Source of the DNA: DATFEN01 sp035691285 | GTDB taxonomy: Bacteria > Acidobacteriota > Vicinamibacteria > Fen-336 | DNA: 22,721 nucleotides | Direction of reading: 5' to 3' | Assembly (NCBI GenBank): GCA_035691285.1 | Contig: DASSJI010000287.1 | Span: forward strand, 1 to 22,721 | Shown here: positions 1 to 7,195 of the stretch, piece after piece | Layout of the letters: the number at the start of each line of letters is the position of its first letter | How positions within the stretch are numbered: the first letter of the stretch is position 1 | Translations under genes and position numbers: made by a program | The notes under the pieces: generated by a model | Databases searched by the model: none | What the model was told of the DNA's origin: nothing | Seen by the model: only the letters and a program-made list of their open reading frames with translations

Positions 1-171
1 CGTCACTGCGTCGAGGACCGCGGCCCATTCGTTGCCCGCGCCGTCGAAGACGCTCACGCCGTCGCCGGAGCGCAGCCGCAAGACCTCGCGAGCGTGATGG
101 GCGGCGTGCTCCGGGAGATGCACGCGCGCGCCCGGAGCGGCGGCGGGGACGTGGAAGCGGGGGAGGCTCAT
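1..171 (-). CDS. rsmE: 16S rRNA m3U1498 methyltransferase RsmE, N-terminal part (cut by window edge)
   Basis: Only the first 57 codons are inside the window; the gene continues past base 1. The visible residues begin MSLPRFHVP and contain LPEHAAHHAREVLRLRSGD followed by VFDGAGNEW. This matches the N-terminal PUA-like RNA-binding domain of RsmE (PRFxV, the HHxxxVLRLRxGD segment, then the F-D-G turn). The SPOUT methyltransferase domain would lie outside. RsmE methylates N3 of U1498 in 16S rRNA in the assembled 30S subunit. Its ATG overlaps the prmA stop codon as ATGA, so translation is probably coupled to prmA, and it is the last visible gene of the heat-shock operon. A prmA-rsmE pair downstream of dnaJ is a familiar arrangement in bacteria. 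The family call is firm; whether the full gene is intact cannot be judged here. Confidence 0.87.
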   Translation of the reverse strand, partial: MSLPRFHVPAAAPGARVHLPEHAAHHAREVLRLRSGDGVSVFDGAGNEWAAVLDAVT

Positions 172-998
172 GTCGCCCTGAAGCGCAGCGCCGACCATTC
201 TCCGTCACGCCGCTCCCGCGGCGCACCGAGGACGGCGTAGGCCTGGGCGACCGCGACCGCCTCCTCGGCAAGGATACCGGAGAGGACCAGCGTGCCCCCC
301 GGCGCGACGAGGCCTGCGATCTCGGCGGCATGGATGCGCAGCAGGGGCGCGGTGACGTTGGCGAGCACGAGGTCGAACGCGCGGGGACGGAAAGGGGCGC
401 CCGCGTCGCCGCGCACGAGGTCCAGCTCGACGCCGTTGAGGCGCGCGTGGTGACGGGCCGAGACCAGGGCCTCGGGGTCGTTCTCGACCCCCACGACGCG
501 TGGAGCCCCGAGCCGGGCGGCGGCGATCGCGAGGATCCCGGTGCCCGTGCCGACGTCGAGGACCCGGCGCGGGGCGGCAGCCGCGAAGGCCGCCTCGATT
601 TCCGCCAGGCACAGCCGCGTCGACTCGTGGGTGCCGGTCCCGAACGCCCGGCCGGGGTCCACGAGGATCAAGCGCTCGGCCGGCTCGAGGCGATCGGGGA
701 CGTCCCAGGGGGGCGCGACGCGGAAGCGGCTGACACGGAAGCCGCGGAACGTCTCGCGGAAGCGCCCGACCCAATCGACCTCGGGCACGGGGACCGGCTC
801 GACGCGGGCGGAAGCGCCGGACAGGCGGTCCCGCAACGCCTCGAGAGGCGCGGCCTCTGGGAAGTAGGCGAGGAGGATGGCCTGTCCCTCGCCGGCGTTG
901 CGGACCTCGATGCCGAGCGTCCCGAGCTCCCACAACACGCCCGTGGCTTCGTCCTCGTGAGCTTCGGGCAGCGTGATGCGGAGGGCGGAGACGCTCAC
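168..998 (-). CDS. prmA: Ribosomal protein L11 methyltransferase PrmA
   Basis: This 276-residue protein is a SAM-dependent methyltransferase that trimethylates ribosomal protein L11 in the cytoplasm. The N-terminal ~95 residues form the substrate-recognition domain (RITLPEAHEDEATGVLWELG, then a WVGRFRETFRGFRV segment). The family signature PGRAFGTGTHEST lies at about residues 115-127, SAM motif I DVGTGTGILA at 148-157, and the ANVTAPLL motif IV at about 213-220, where many relatives have N-I-L-A. Length is close to the usual ~290 residues. The start is a GTG with no clear Shine-Dalgarno. It sits 59 bp after the dnaJ stop in a spacer of short tandem repeats, so its translation may depend on read-through from the upstream operon. 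The downstream rsmE ATG overlaps the stop by four bases. Confidence 0.95.
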   Translation of the reverse strand: MSVSALRITLPEAHEDEATGVLWELGTLGIEVRNAGEGQAILLAYFPEAAPLEALRDRLSGASARVEPVPVPEVDWVGRFRETFRGFRVSRFRVAPPWDVPDRLEPAERLILVDPGRAFGTGTHESTRLCLAEIEAAFAAAAPRRVLDVGTGTGILAIAAARLGAPRVVGVENDPEALVSARHHARLNGVELDLVRGDAGAPFRPRAFDLVLANVTAPLLRIHAAEIAGLVAPGGTLVLSGILAEEAVAVAQAYAVLGAPRERRDGEWSALRFRAT

Positions 999-1024
999 GG
1001 CCGCGAGTGTAGTCTGTGGCGTTG

Positions 1025-1051
1025 GCTGTGGCTGACCGCTGATGGCTGATT
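1025..1051. repeat. Short degenerate heptamer tandem repeat between dnaJ and prmA
   Basis: On the plus strand the spacer reads as four consecutive units: GCTGTG, GCTGACC, GCTGATG, GCTGATT. The unit is thus GCTGAnn, with one unit a base short. It fills roughly half of the 59-bp gap between dnaJ and prmA. It is not a hairpin and does not look like a terminator. Function unknown. Confidence 0.6.
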
Positions 1052-1057
1052 GTTGCC

Positions 1058-2179
1058 TTACTGGCCGAGCAGGTCCCGCACCTTCTCGAAGAAGCTCTTG
1101 TCCTTGTCCTTCGAGGCGTCCGGGACGGACAGCGTCTTTCCAAGCTGCTCCAGAAGCTTGCGCTGGTCGGCCGTGAGCCTGGTCGGGACCACCACCCGGA
1201 CCGCGACGTGGAGATCGCCGCGCCCTCGTCCGCCGAGCTGCGGCACGCCGTGCCCGCGCACGCGGAAGGATTGCCCGGACTGGGTTCCCTCAGGGATGTG
1301 GATCTTGGCGCGGCCTCCGTCCGGCGTCGGCACCTCGAGGCTCGCTCCGAGGGCCGCCTGCGTGATGCTGACCGGCACCTCGCAGGAAAGCGTCGTCCCG
1401 TCGCGGCGGAAGAAAGGGTGGTCGGCGACGCGAACGACGACGTACAGGTCTCCCGGGGGCCCGCCCTGGGCCCCGGCCTCTCCCTCCCCCGCGATGCGGA
1501 GCTGGCTTCCGGTGTCCACCCCGCCGGGGATCCTGATCTGGATCTTGCGCTCGCGAACGACGTGCCCCTCGCCGCGACACTCGGCGCAGGGCTTGGTGAT
1601 GATCCTTCCGACGCCGCGGCAGCGGGAGCAGGTGCGCGCCACGCTGAAGAAGCCCTGCTGGAACGTGACCTGGCCCGCCCCGCCGCACGAGGGGCAGCTC
1701 TGCGGGCTCGAGCCCGCGGCGCTGCCGCTGCCCCCGCAGCTCGCGCACGTCTCGGCCCGCGGGATCTGGACGTGGGTCTCGGCGCCGAACAGCGCCTCCT
1801 CGAAGCCGAGCTCGAGGTTGTAGCGGAGGTCGGCGCCCCGGCGCGGCCCGCGGCGCCGTCCGAACACGTCGCCGAAGCCGAAGAAGTCGCCGAGGATGTC
1901 GCCGAAGTCGGCGAAGATCGTCGGGTCGAAGCCGGGCGCGGCGCCGCCGAGGCCGGCGTGTCCGTACGCGTCGTAGCGCCGTCGCTTCTCAGGGTCCTGG
2001 AGGACGCTGTAGGCCTCGGCGGCCTCCTTGAACTTCTCCTCGGCCTCCTTGTCGCCCGGATTGCGGTCGGGATGGAACTTGAGGGCGAGCTTCCGGTAGG
2101 CCGACTTGATCTCCTGCTCGCTGGCGTTCCGGGGGACACCGAGGATCTCGTAGTAGTCCCGGTTGGTCGTGGCCGCCAT
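1058..2179 (-). CDS. dnaJ: Chaperone protein DnaJ (class I/type A Hsp40)
   Basis: The 373-residue protein is a full-length type A J-protein, the co-chaperone that delivers clients to DnaK and stimulates its ATPase. The J domain spans residues 7-70 (RDYYEILGV) with the HPD tripeptide at 36-38. A Gly/Phe-rich stretch covers about 76-108. The zinc-binding domain has all four CxxCxGxG repeats: C145/C148, C162/C165, C184/C187 and C198/C201. The C-terminal beta domains follow (IRIPGGVDTG, then EVPTPDGG). Length equals the family norm of about 375. The ATG is the only plausible start, because a stop codon lies shortly upstream in this frame. It begins 16 nt after the dnaK stop, is contained in a perfect 10-bp hairpin, and has a GAGGG only 13 nt upstream. 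This suggests coupling to dnaK or conditional translation. Confidence 0.97.
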   Translation of the reverse strand: MAATTNRDYYEILGVPRNASEQEIKSAYRKLALKFHPDRNPGDKEAEEKFKEAAEAYSVLQDPEKRRRYDAYGHAGLGGAAPGFDPTIFADFGDILGDFFGFGDVFGRRRGPRRGADLRYNLELGFEEALFGAETHVQIPRAETCASCGGSGSAAGSSPQSCPSCGGAGQVTFQQGFFSVARTCSRCRGVGRIITKPCAECRGEGHVVRERKIQIRIPGGVDTGSQLRIAGEGEAGAQGGPPGDLYVVVRVADHPFFRRDGTTLSCEVPVSITQAALGASLEVPTPDGGRAKIHIPEGTQSGQSFRVRGHGVPQLGGRGRGDLHVAVRVVVPTRLTADQRKLLEQLGKTLSVPDASKDKDKSFFEKVRDLLGQ

Positions 2180-2194
2180 CAGCCGATGGCGGCC
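2171..2194 (-). promoter_or_regulatory. Perfect 10-bp hairpin enclosing the dnaJ start codon
   Basis: In the mRNA sense (minus strand) the arms are GGCCGCCATC and GATGGCGGCC around a GGCT loop. The 3' arm holds the dnaJ ATG and codons 2-3 (ATG GCG GCC). The hairpin begins one base past the dnaK stop codon. All ten pairs are Watson-Crick and most are G-C. A ribosome finishing dnaK would occupy and melt the 5' arm, so coupling is the simplest reading. A thermo-responsive role is possible but unproven. Confidence 0.7.
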
Positions 2195-2195
2195 C

Positions 2196-3998
2196 TCAAG
2201 GCCTGAGCATCGCCTGGCCGATCAGGCTGGCGGCACGCTCCATGTCCGCGAGGCGGCCCTTGAGCTCCGCGAGGTCGCCGTCGGTCCTGGCCTTCTTCGC
2301 CTTCTCGATCGCGTCCAGGATGCGCTGCTGCTCGTCGGCCGTCAGCTTGCCCTCGAGGGCCTGGACCGAGCGCATGGTGTTCGTGACGAGGCCGTCGAGC
2401 TGCCGCATCACGGCCTCCTGCTCCTTCTGGGCGCGCTCGTGCTGCTCGCGCTGTCGGGTCTCCCCGACGAGCCGGTTCAGCTCCGGCTGGCTCAGGCCGC
2501 CCGACGGGTGGATCACCACCGACTGGCTGCGCCCGGTCGCCTGGTCCTGGGCGCTGACCGAGACGATGCCGTTCACGTCGATCTCGAAGGTGACCTCGAT
2601 CTGGGGCACGCCCTTGGGGGCGGGCGGGATGTTCGTCAGCTCGAACTTGGCCAGGCTCTTGTTGTAGGCCGCCATGTCGCTCTCGCCCTGCAGCACGTGG
2701 ACCTCGACCTTCGTCTGGTTGTCTGCGACGGTGGTGAACACGCGGCCCTTCCTGGTCGGGATCGTGCTGTTGCGCTCGATGAGGGAGGTGAAGGTGCCGT
2801 CCTTCGTCTCGATGCCCAGGGTGTGCGGCGTCACGTCGAGGAGGACCAGATCCTTCACCTCGCCGGCGATGATCCCCGTCTGGATCGCGGCGCCCATGGC
2901 GACGCTCTCGTCGGGGTTGACGGCGCGGTTGGCCTCCTTGCCGAAGACCCGTCGCACCACCTCCGAGACCTGCGGGGCGCGGGTCTGGCCGCCCACGAGC
3001 AGCACCTCGTCGAGCTTGTCGGCGGACATTCCGGCGTCGGCCAGGCAGCGCTTGCAGGGCTCGACGGTGCGCTCGAGCAGGTCGTTCGTGAGGCCCTCGT
3101 ACTTCTGGCGGGTGAGGACCGTGTTCAGGTGCTTGGGCCCCGAGGCGTCCGCCGAGATGAACGGGAGCACGATCTCGGTCTGCATGGCCGTGCTCAGCTC
3201 GCACTTCGCCTTCTCGGCGGCCTCCTTGAGACGCTGGAGGGCCATGCGGTCCTGGCGCAGGTCGATGTTGTTCTCCCTGAGGAACTCCTCGATCAGCCAA
3301 TCGATGACGCGCTGGTCGAAGTCCTCGCCCCCCAGGAAGGTGTCGCCGCCCGTCGCCCGCACCTGGAAGAGGCCCTCGGACATCTCCAGGATCGAGATGT
3401 CGAAGGTGCCGCCCCCCAGGTCGTAGACCGCCACGAACTGCCCCCGCGTGTTCTTGAGCCCGTAGGCGAGGGCGGCGGCGGTCGGCTCGTTGATGATGCG
3501 CGAGACCTTGAGGCCCGCGATCAGCCCGGCGTCCTTGGTGGCCTGGCGCTGCGGGTCGTTGAAGTAGGCGGGGACCGTGATGATGGCCTCGTCGACGGGC
3601 TCGCCGAGGTAGTCCTCGGCGGCGGCCTTCAGCTTCTGCAGCACGAACGCCGAGATCTCGGGCGGCGAGTAGACCTTGTCCTCGATCTGGATGTGGCAGT
3701 CGCCGTTGCCCGCCTCGGCGAGCTGGTAGGGGAGGAAGCGCTTCGCCTGCTCGACTTCCTTGGATCCGAACTTGCGCCCGATGAGGCGCTTCACCGCGAA
3801 CACGGTGTTGCGGGGGTTGGTCAGGGCCTGGCGCTTGGCGATCTGGCCAACCAGGCGCTCTCCCTTGGCCGTGAAGCCCACGATGGAGGGCGTCGTGCGC
3901 GCGCCCTCCTGGTTGGGGATCACCTGGGGCGCCCCGCCCTCCATCACCGCGACGCAGGAGTTGGTGGTGCCGAGATCGATGCCGATGACCTTAGCCAC
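2196..3998 (-). CDS. dnaK: Chaperone protein DnaK (Hsp70)
   Basis: The 600-residue Hsp70 binds exposed hydrophobic peptides under ATP control in the cytoplasm. Visible landmarks are the phosphate-1 loop GIDLGTTNSC (6-15), the VPAYFND segment (142-148), phosphate-2 DLGGGTFD (193-200), the interdomain linker VKDLVLLDV (381-389), the substrate-binding beta domain with ELTNIPPAPKGVPQIEVTF (453-471), and the helical lid (about 500-595). It ends directly after the lid at GQAMLRP. Most bacterial DnaKs have about 30-40 more disordered residues with an acidic end, so this one is tail-less. The start is GTG, supported by GAGGAC at Shine-Dalgarno distance (4001-4009) and by the exact family N-terminus MAKVIGIDLGT. 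The gene lies 24 bp after grpE. A long open frame on the opposite strand is the usual mirror artefact of dnaK codon use. Confidence 0.98.
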   Translation of the reverse strand: MAKVIGIDLGTTNSCVAVMEGGAPQVIPNQEGARTTPSIVGFTAKGERLVGQIAKRQALTNPRNTVFAVKRLIGRKFGSKEVEQAKRFLPYQLAEAGNGDCHIQIEDKVYSPPEISAFVLQKLKAAAEDYLGEPVDEAIITVPAYFNDPQRQATKDAGLIAGLKVSRIINEPTAAALAYGLKNTRGQFVAVYDLGGGTFDISILEMSEGLFQVRATGGDTFLGGEDFDQRVIDWLIEEFLRENNIDLRQDRMALQRLKEAAEKAKCELSTAMQTEIVLPFISADASGPKHLNTVLTRQKYEGLTNDLLERTVEPCKRCLADAGMSADKLDEVLLVGGQTRAPQVSEVVRRVFGKEANRAVNPDESVAMGAAIQTGIIAGEVKDLVLLDVTPHTLGIETKDGTFTSLIERNSTIPTRKGRVFTTVADNQTKVEVHVLQGESDMAAYNKSLAKFELTNIPPAPKGVPQIEVTFEIDVNGIVSVSAQDQATGRSQSVVIHPSGGLSQPELNRLVGETRQREQHERAQKEQEAVMRQLDGLVTNTMRSVQALEGKLTADEQQRILDAIEKAKKARTDGDLAELKGRLADMERAASLIGQAMLRP

Positions 3999-4022
3999 GT
4001 TTGTCCTCTTCCGTTCTCGACC

Positions 4023-4622
4023 CTAGTGCACGGGCTCATCGCCGGACTTCGCTTCGGCCTCGCCGCGGGCGACCTTGACGAGGGCCGGGCGCAGCAGGCG
4101 TCCGCCCAGAAAGTACGCCTTCCGGAAGGTCTCGACAACCGTCCCGTCGGAGAAGCCGGGGACGGACTCGTAGGACAGCGCCTGGTGCATCTCGGGGTCG
4201 AAGGCCTCGCCCGTGGGGTCCTTCGCCTTGACGCCCTCGCTCTCGAGGAGAGCGAGGACCTGACGCTGGATCAGCTCGACGCCCGCGCGCATGGGCGTGT
4301 CGGGGGGCAGCGCCTCCAACGCGCGGTCGAAGTCGTCGAGGACCGGCAGCAGCGCCTGGCAGACGCGCGCCGTGGCCGCGCGCTCGGCCTGGACGCGGTC
4401 GCGCTCGACGCGCTTCTTGTAGTTCTCGAAGTCGGCCCGCCGGCGCAGCAGCTGGTCGCGCAGCTCGTCCCGCTCCCGGCGCAGCGCCTCGAGCGCCTCG
4501 CGGGTGAGGGGAGGCTCCTGGCCCTCGGGAGCGACTTCGAGGCCGGTGGGCTCGACCGGCTTGTCCGGGTCCTCCACAGCCGCGTCGGGCGGCGCGCCGC
4601 CGTTGCCCGGCTTGTCGCTCAA
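4023..4622 (-). CDS. grpE: Nucleotide exchange factor GrpE
   Basis: GrpE releases ADP from DnaK and so resets the chaperone cycle. The 199-residue product has an acidic, Pro/Gly-rich N-terminus (residues 1-40), a long coiled-coil segment with RRERDELRDQLLRRRADFENYKKRVERDR at about 48-76, and a C-terminal beta domain with FDPEMHQAL and GTVVETFRKAYFLGGRLLRPALVKVA. All three are expected in order, and the length is normal. The start is a rare TTG overlapping the hrcA stop as TTGA, so translation is probably coupled to hrcA. The alternative of a downstream ATG is unlikely, since none precedes the coiled coil. It sits in the order hrcA-grpE-dnaK-dnaJ. Confidence 0.95.
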   Translation of the reverse strand: MSDKPGNGGAPPDAAVEDPDKPVEPTGLEVAPEGQEPPLTREALEALRRERDELRDQLLRRRADFENYKKRVERDRVQAERAATARVCQALLPVLDDFDRALEALPPDTPMRAGVELIQRQVLALLESEGVKAKDPTGEAFDPEMHQALSYESVPGFSDGTVVETFRKAYFLGGRLLRPALVKVARGEAEAKSGDEPVH

Positions 4623-5659
4623 GCGCGAATCTCCCGGAGCGCCCGCGAGATCTCGCGGGCGACGTGGTCCACGAGGGCCACCACGCGGGCGTACTCCATG
4701 CGCGTGGAGCCCAGCACCCCGACGCCCCAGCCCGCCTCGCCGGCCAGCGGATAGCTGGCGGCGACCAGGGACGTGGCGCGCAGCTCGGGCTCGGAGTTCT
4801 CCCGGCCGATCACGATGCGGATGCCCTCGTCGGACAGGCAGGCGGTGAGGATCTTGACCAGGCGGCCCTTCTCCTCGAAGGTCTTGAACAGCGCCCGCAT
4901 CTGCTCGAGGTCGACTTCGCGATGCTCGAGCATGTTGGCGGTGCCGTCCATCAGGAGGCTGCCCTCGCCCTCGCCGGCGAAGGCGCGCTCGCCGAGGCGC
5001 ACGGCCTTCTGCATCAGCGAGTCGTAGAGCGCCTTCTCCTCCTGCATGAGGTCGAGGAGCCGCGCCCGGACTTCGGGCAGCCGCATGCCGGAGAAGTTCT
5101 GGTTCAGGTAGTTGGCGCAGGCCTGCAAGTCGTCCTGGCTCAGCTCCTCCTGGACCTCGAGCACCTTGTGGGTGACGAGCCCGGTCTGGTCCACGAGCAC
5201 CGCGAGGATGCGCGGCTCCGGCAGGCGGACGAAGTCCACGTGGCGGAAGCTGGTGCGCGCGATGTCCGGGGCCAGGACGAAGGCCACGTTCCGCGACAGC
5301 CGCGAGAGCAGGTGCACGGCGTTGTCGAGCACCTCGAGAGGCGAGCCCTCGCGGGGCCGCAGGCCGGTGCGGATCGCCGCGGCTTCCTTGGCGGGCAGCG
5401 TCTCGCGGGCCATGAGGGCGTCCACGAAATAGCGATAGCCCTCGTCGGTCGGCACCCGCCCCGCGCTCGTGTGCGGGTGGTCGAGGAGCCCGAGCTTCTC
5501 GAGGTCGGCCATGATGTTGCGGACCGTGGCGGGCGAGAGCGGGCGGGACAGGAGCCGCGACAGGCTCTCGGATCCCACCGGCTCCCCGGTGGCCACGTGG
5601 GCCCGGATCAGCGACCGGAGTACCTCGGCGCTGCGCTCGTCGAGATTCGGATTCGGCAT
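4619..5659 (-). CDS. hrcA: Heat-inducible transcription repressor HrcA
   Basis: HrcA represses class I heat-shock operons by binding the CIRCE inverted repeat. The 346-residue product starts MPNPNLDERSAEVLRSLIRAHV, the N-terminal winged-helix. It continues with GEPVGSESLSRLL and the recognition-helix region SPATVRNIMADLEKLGLL, then HTSAGRVPTDEGYRYFVD, a HrcA signature. The remainder is the GAF-like and dimerisation region, ending YPLAGEAGWGVGVLGSTRMEYARVVALVDHVA, also typical. The frame is open for 36 further codons upstream, but those residues do not resemble HrcA. ATG 5659 is chosen because it matches the family start and lies about 40 nt after a TATAAT box. It is the first gene of the six-gene heat-shock operon. 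No canonical CIRCE (TTAGCACTC-N9-GAGTGCTAA) is visible upstream. Confidence 0.95.
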   Translation of the reverse strand: MPNPNLDERSAEVLRSLIRAHVATGEPVGSESLSRLLSRPLSPATVRNIMADLEKLGLLDHPHTSAGRVPTDEGYRYFVDALMARETLPAKEAAAIRTGLRPREGSPLEVLDNAVHLLSRLSRNVAFVLAPDIARTSFRHVDFVRLPEPRILAVLVDQTGLVTHKVLEVQEELSQDDLQACANYLNQNFSGMRLPEVRARLLDLMQEEKALYDSLMQKAVRLGERAFAGEGEGSLLMDGTANMLEHREVDLEQMRALFKTFEEKGRLVKILTACLSDEGIRIVIGRENSEPELRATSLVAASYPLAGEAGWGVGVLGSTRMEYARVVALVDHVAREISRALREIRA

Positions 5660-5674
5660 GCTCTCTGGAGGGTG

Positions 5675-5690
5675 AGGAGCCGTAACTCCT
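5675..5690. promoter_or_regulatory. Inverted repeat in the hrcA leader
   Basis: AGGAG and CTCCT arms flank a 6-nt spacer, just downstream of the predicted transcription start of hrcA. It could be an operator or a weak RNA stem that hides the AGGAG. It is much shorter than CIRCE and does not share its sequence. Chance occurrence is possible. Confidence 0.3.
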
Positions 5691-5701
5691 TCGCCCCGAG
5701 A

Positions 5702-5707
5702 ATTATA
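5702..5707 (-). promoter_or_regulatory. Sigma70-type -10 box for the hrcA-grpE-dnaK-dnaJ operon
   Basis: On the minus strand the hexamer is exactly TATAAT, within a short A+T-rich patch right after the aldehyde dehydrogenase stop codon. The expected -35 position falls in the end of that gene and reads CAGAGG at 17-bp spacing, so there is no good -35. Predicted start of transcription is near 5695, giving a leader of about 36 nt. Confidence 0.55.
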
Positions 5708-5709
5708 GC

Positions 5710-7188
5710 CTAATCGATCTGGGCCCTCTGCAGGGCGCCGCTGAAGTCGATGTACACGGACTTCCACTCGCTGAAGACGTCGAGGGCCTGCACGCAGGCC
5801 TCGCGATGGCCGTTGCCCGTGGCCTTCGTCCCTCCGAAGGGCAGGTGCGTCTCGGCGCCGATGGTGGGCGCGTTCACGTAGAAGATGCCCGTGTACATCT
5901 CCTGCATCGCGCGGAAAGCGTTGCCGATGTCGCGGGTGTAGATCGAGGCCGACAGCCCGTAGTCGACGGAGTTTCCGACCGCGACGGCTTCTTCCAGCGA
6001 TCCCACCGGGATGAGCGCGACCACGGGGCCGAAGATCTCCTCGCGGGCGATCCGCATGTGCGGGGACACGTCGCCGAACACCGTCGGCTCGTGGAAGAAG
6101 CCCCTGGCGTGGCTCCCCTCCGACAGCCGCCGGCCGCCGCAGAGGAGGCGCGCGCCTTCAGCGCGGCCGAGCTCGACGTAGCCCTCGATCCGCCGCAGCT
6201 GCGCCTCGCTCACCACGGGGCCCATGTCCGTGCCGGCCTGCAGTCCGTCGCCGACGCGGAGCGCCTGCGCCCGCTCCACGAAACGGCGCGCGAAGGCGTC
6301 GTACACCGCGCGATGCAGCACCACCCGACTCGCCGCGGTGCAGCGCTGACCGCTCGTCCCGAAGCCGCCCCAGACCGCGCCGTCGACGGCGAGCTCGAGA
6401 TCGGCGTCGTCCATGACGAGGATGACGTTCTTGCCGCCCATCTCGAGGTGGCAGTGCTTGAAGGCCCGGGCGGCGGCCTCAGACACGCTGCGCCCGGTGG
6501 TCGTGGAGCCGGTGAAGGAGACGACGCCCACATCGGGATGCGTCACGAGCGCCGCGCCCGGCTCGCTTCCGCCGGTGACCAGGTTCAGCACGCCGGGCGG
6601 CAGCCCGGCCTCTTCGAGCGCCCGCACCAGATTGACGGCGGACAGGGGCGTGTCGGGCGCAGCCTTCAGCACGACGGTGTTGCCGAGCACGAGCGCCGGC
6701 ATGGCCTTCCAGGAAGGGATCGCCATGGGGAAGTTCCAGGGCGTCACGAGCCCCGCGACGCCGACGGGCATGCGGACGGACATCTGGAACTTGTCGCGCA
6801 GCTCGGAGGGCGTCGTCTGGCCGAACTGCCGGCGGCCCTCGCCCGCCATGTAGTAGGTCATGTCGATGGCTTCCTGGACGTCGCCGCGCGTCTCGGCGAG
6901 GACCTTGCCCATCTCGCGGGTCATGTCGCGGGCGAGCGCCTCCTTGCGCCGCCCGAGGATCTCGGCGGCGCGGAACAGTATCTCGCCGCGCTTCGGAGCC
7001 GGCAGGCGCTTCCACGCGGGGAAGGCCGCCTTGGCGGCGGCGACCGCGGAAGCCGCGTCCTCGGGTCCCGAATCGGCGAAGCGGCCGAGGCAGTCGTCCG
7101 TGTCGGCGGGGTTCAGGTCTTCGAACGTCCTGCCCGAGGCCGCGTCACGCCAGCTGCCGCCGATGTAGTTGCCCCAGGTGTCGCCCAT
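5710..7188 (-). CDS. NAD(P)+-dependent aldehyde dehydrogenase family protein
   Basis: The 492-residue product is a complete ALDH superfamily enzyme that oxidises an aldehyde to an acid with NAD(P)+. Key features are TPWNFP with the oxyanion Asn at 152, the nucleotide-binding FTGSTTTG (225-232), the general base Glu249 in LEMGGKN, and the catalytic Cys283 in GQRCTAASR. EEIFGPV and LPFGGTKATGNGHREA lie near the C-terminus. The C-terminal segment NAPTIGAETHLPFGG followed by FSEWKSVYIDFSGALQRAQID resembles bacterial ALDHs loosely annotated as semialdehyde dehydrogenases (aminoadipate, succinate or ketoglutarate). The substrate cannot be read from sequence. It starts 7 nt after the bactofilin stop, so the two are probably co-transcribed. 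Its 3' end abuts the hrcA promoter, and read-through into hrcA is plausible because no terminator is visible between them. Confidence 0.93.
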   Translation of the reverse strand: MGDTWGNYIGGSWRDAASGRTFEDLNPADTDDCLGRFADSGPEDAASAVAAAKAAFPAWKRLPAPKRGEILFRAAEILGRRKEALARDMTREMGKVLAETRGDVQEAIDMTYYMAGEGRRQFGQTTPSELRDKFQMSVRMPVGVAGLVTPWNFPMAIPSWKAMPALVLGNTVVLKAAPDTPLSAVNLVRALEEAGLPPGVLNLVTGGSEPGAALVTHPDVGVVSFTGSTTTGRSVSEAAARAFKHCHLEMGGKNVILVMDDADLELAVDGAVWGGFGTSGQRCTAASRVVLHRAVYDAFARRFVERAQALRVGDGLQAGTDMGPVVSEAQLRRIEGYVELGRAEGARLLCGGRRLSEGSHARGFFHEPTVFGDVSPHMRIAREEIFGPVVALIPVGSLEEAVAVGNSVDYGLSASIYTRDIGNAFRAMQEMYTGIFYVNAPTIGAETHLPFGGTKATGNGHREACVQALDVFSEWKSVYIDFSGALQRAQID

Positions 7189-7195
7189 CTTCAGG

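Noticed and set aside
2163..4754. Long open frame on the plus strand opposite dnaK and grpE
   Set aside because: Antisense open frames opposite dnaK are a known codon-bias artefact. The product is low-complexity with no recognisable domain, and all sense-strand evidence supports dnaK and grpE.
5660..5767. 36-codon upstream extension of hrcA
   Set aside because: It would pass through the TATAAT box and the aldehyde dehydrogenase end, and the residues do not match HrcA.
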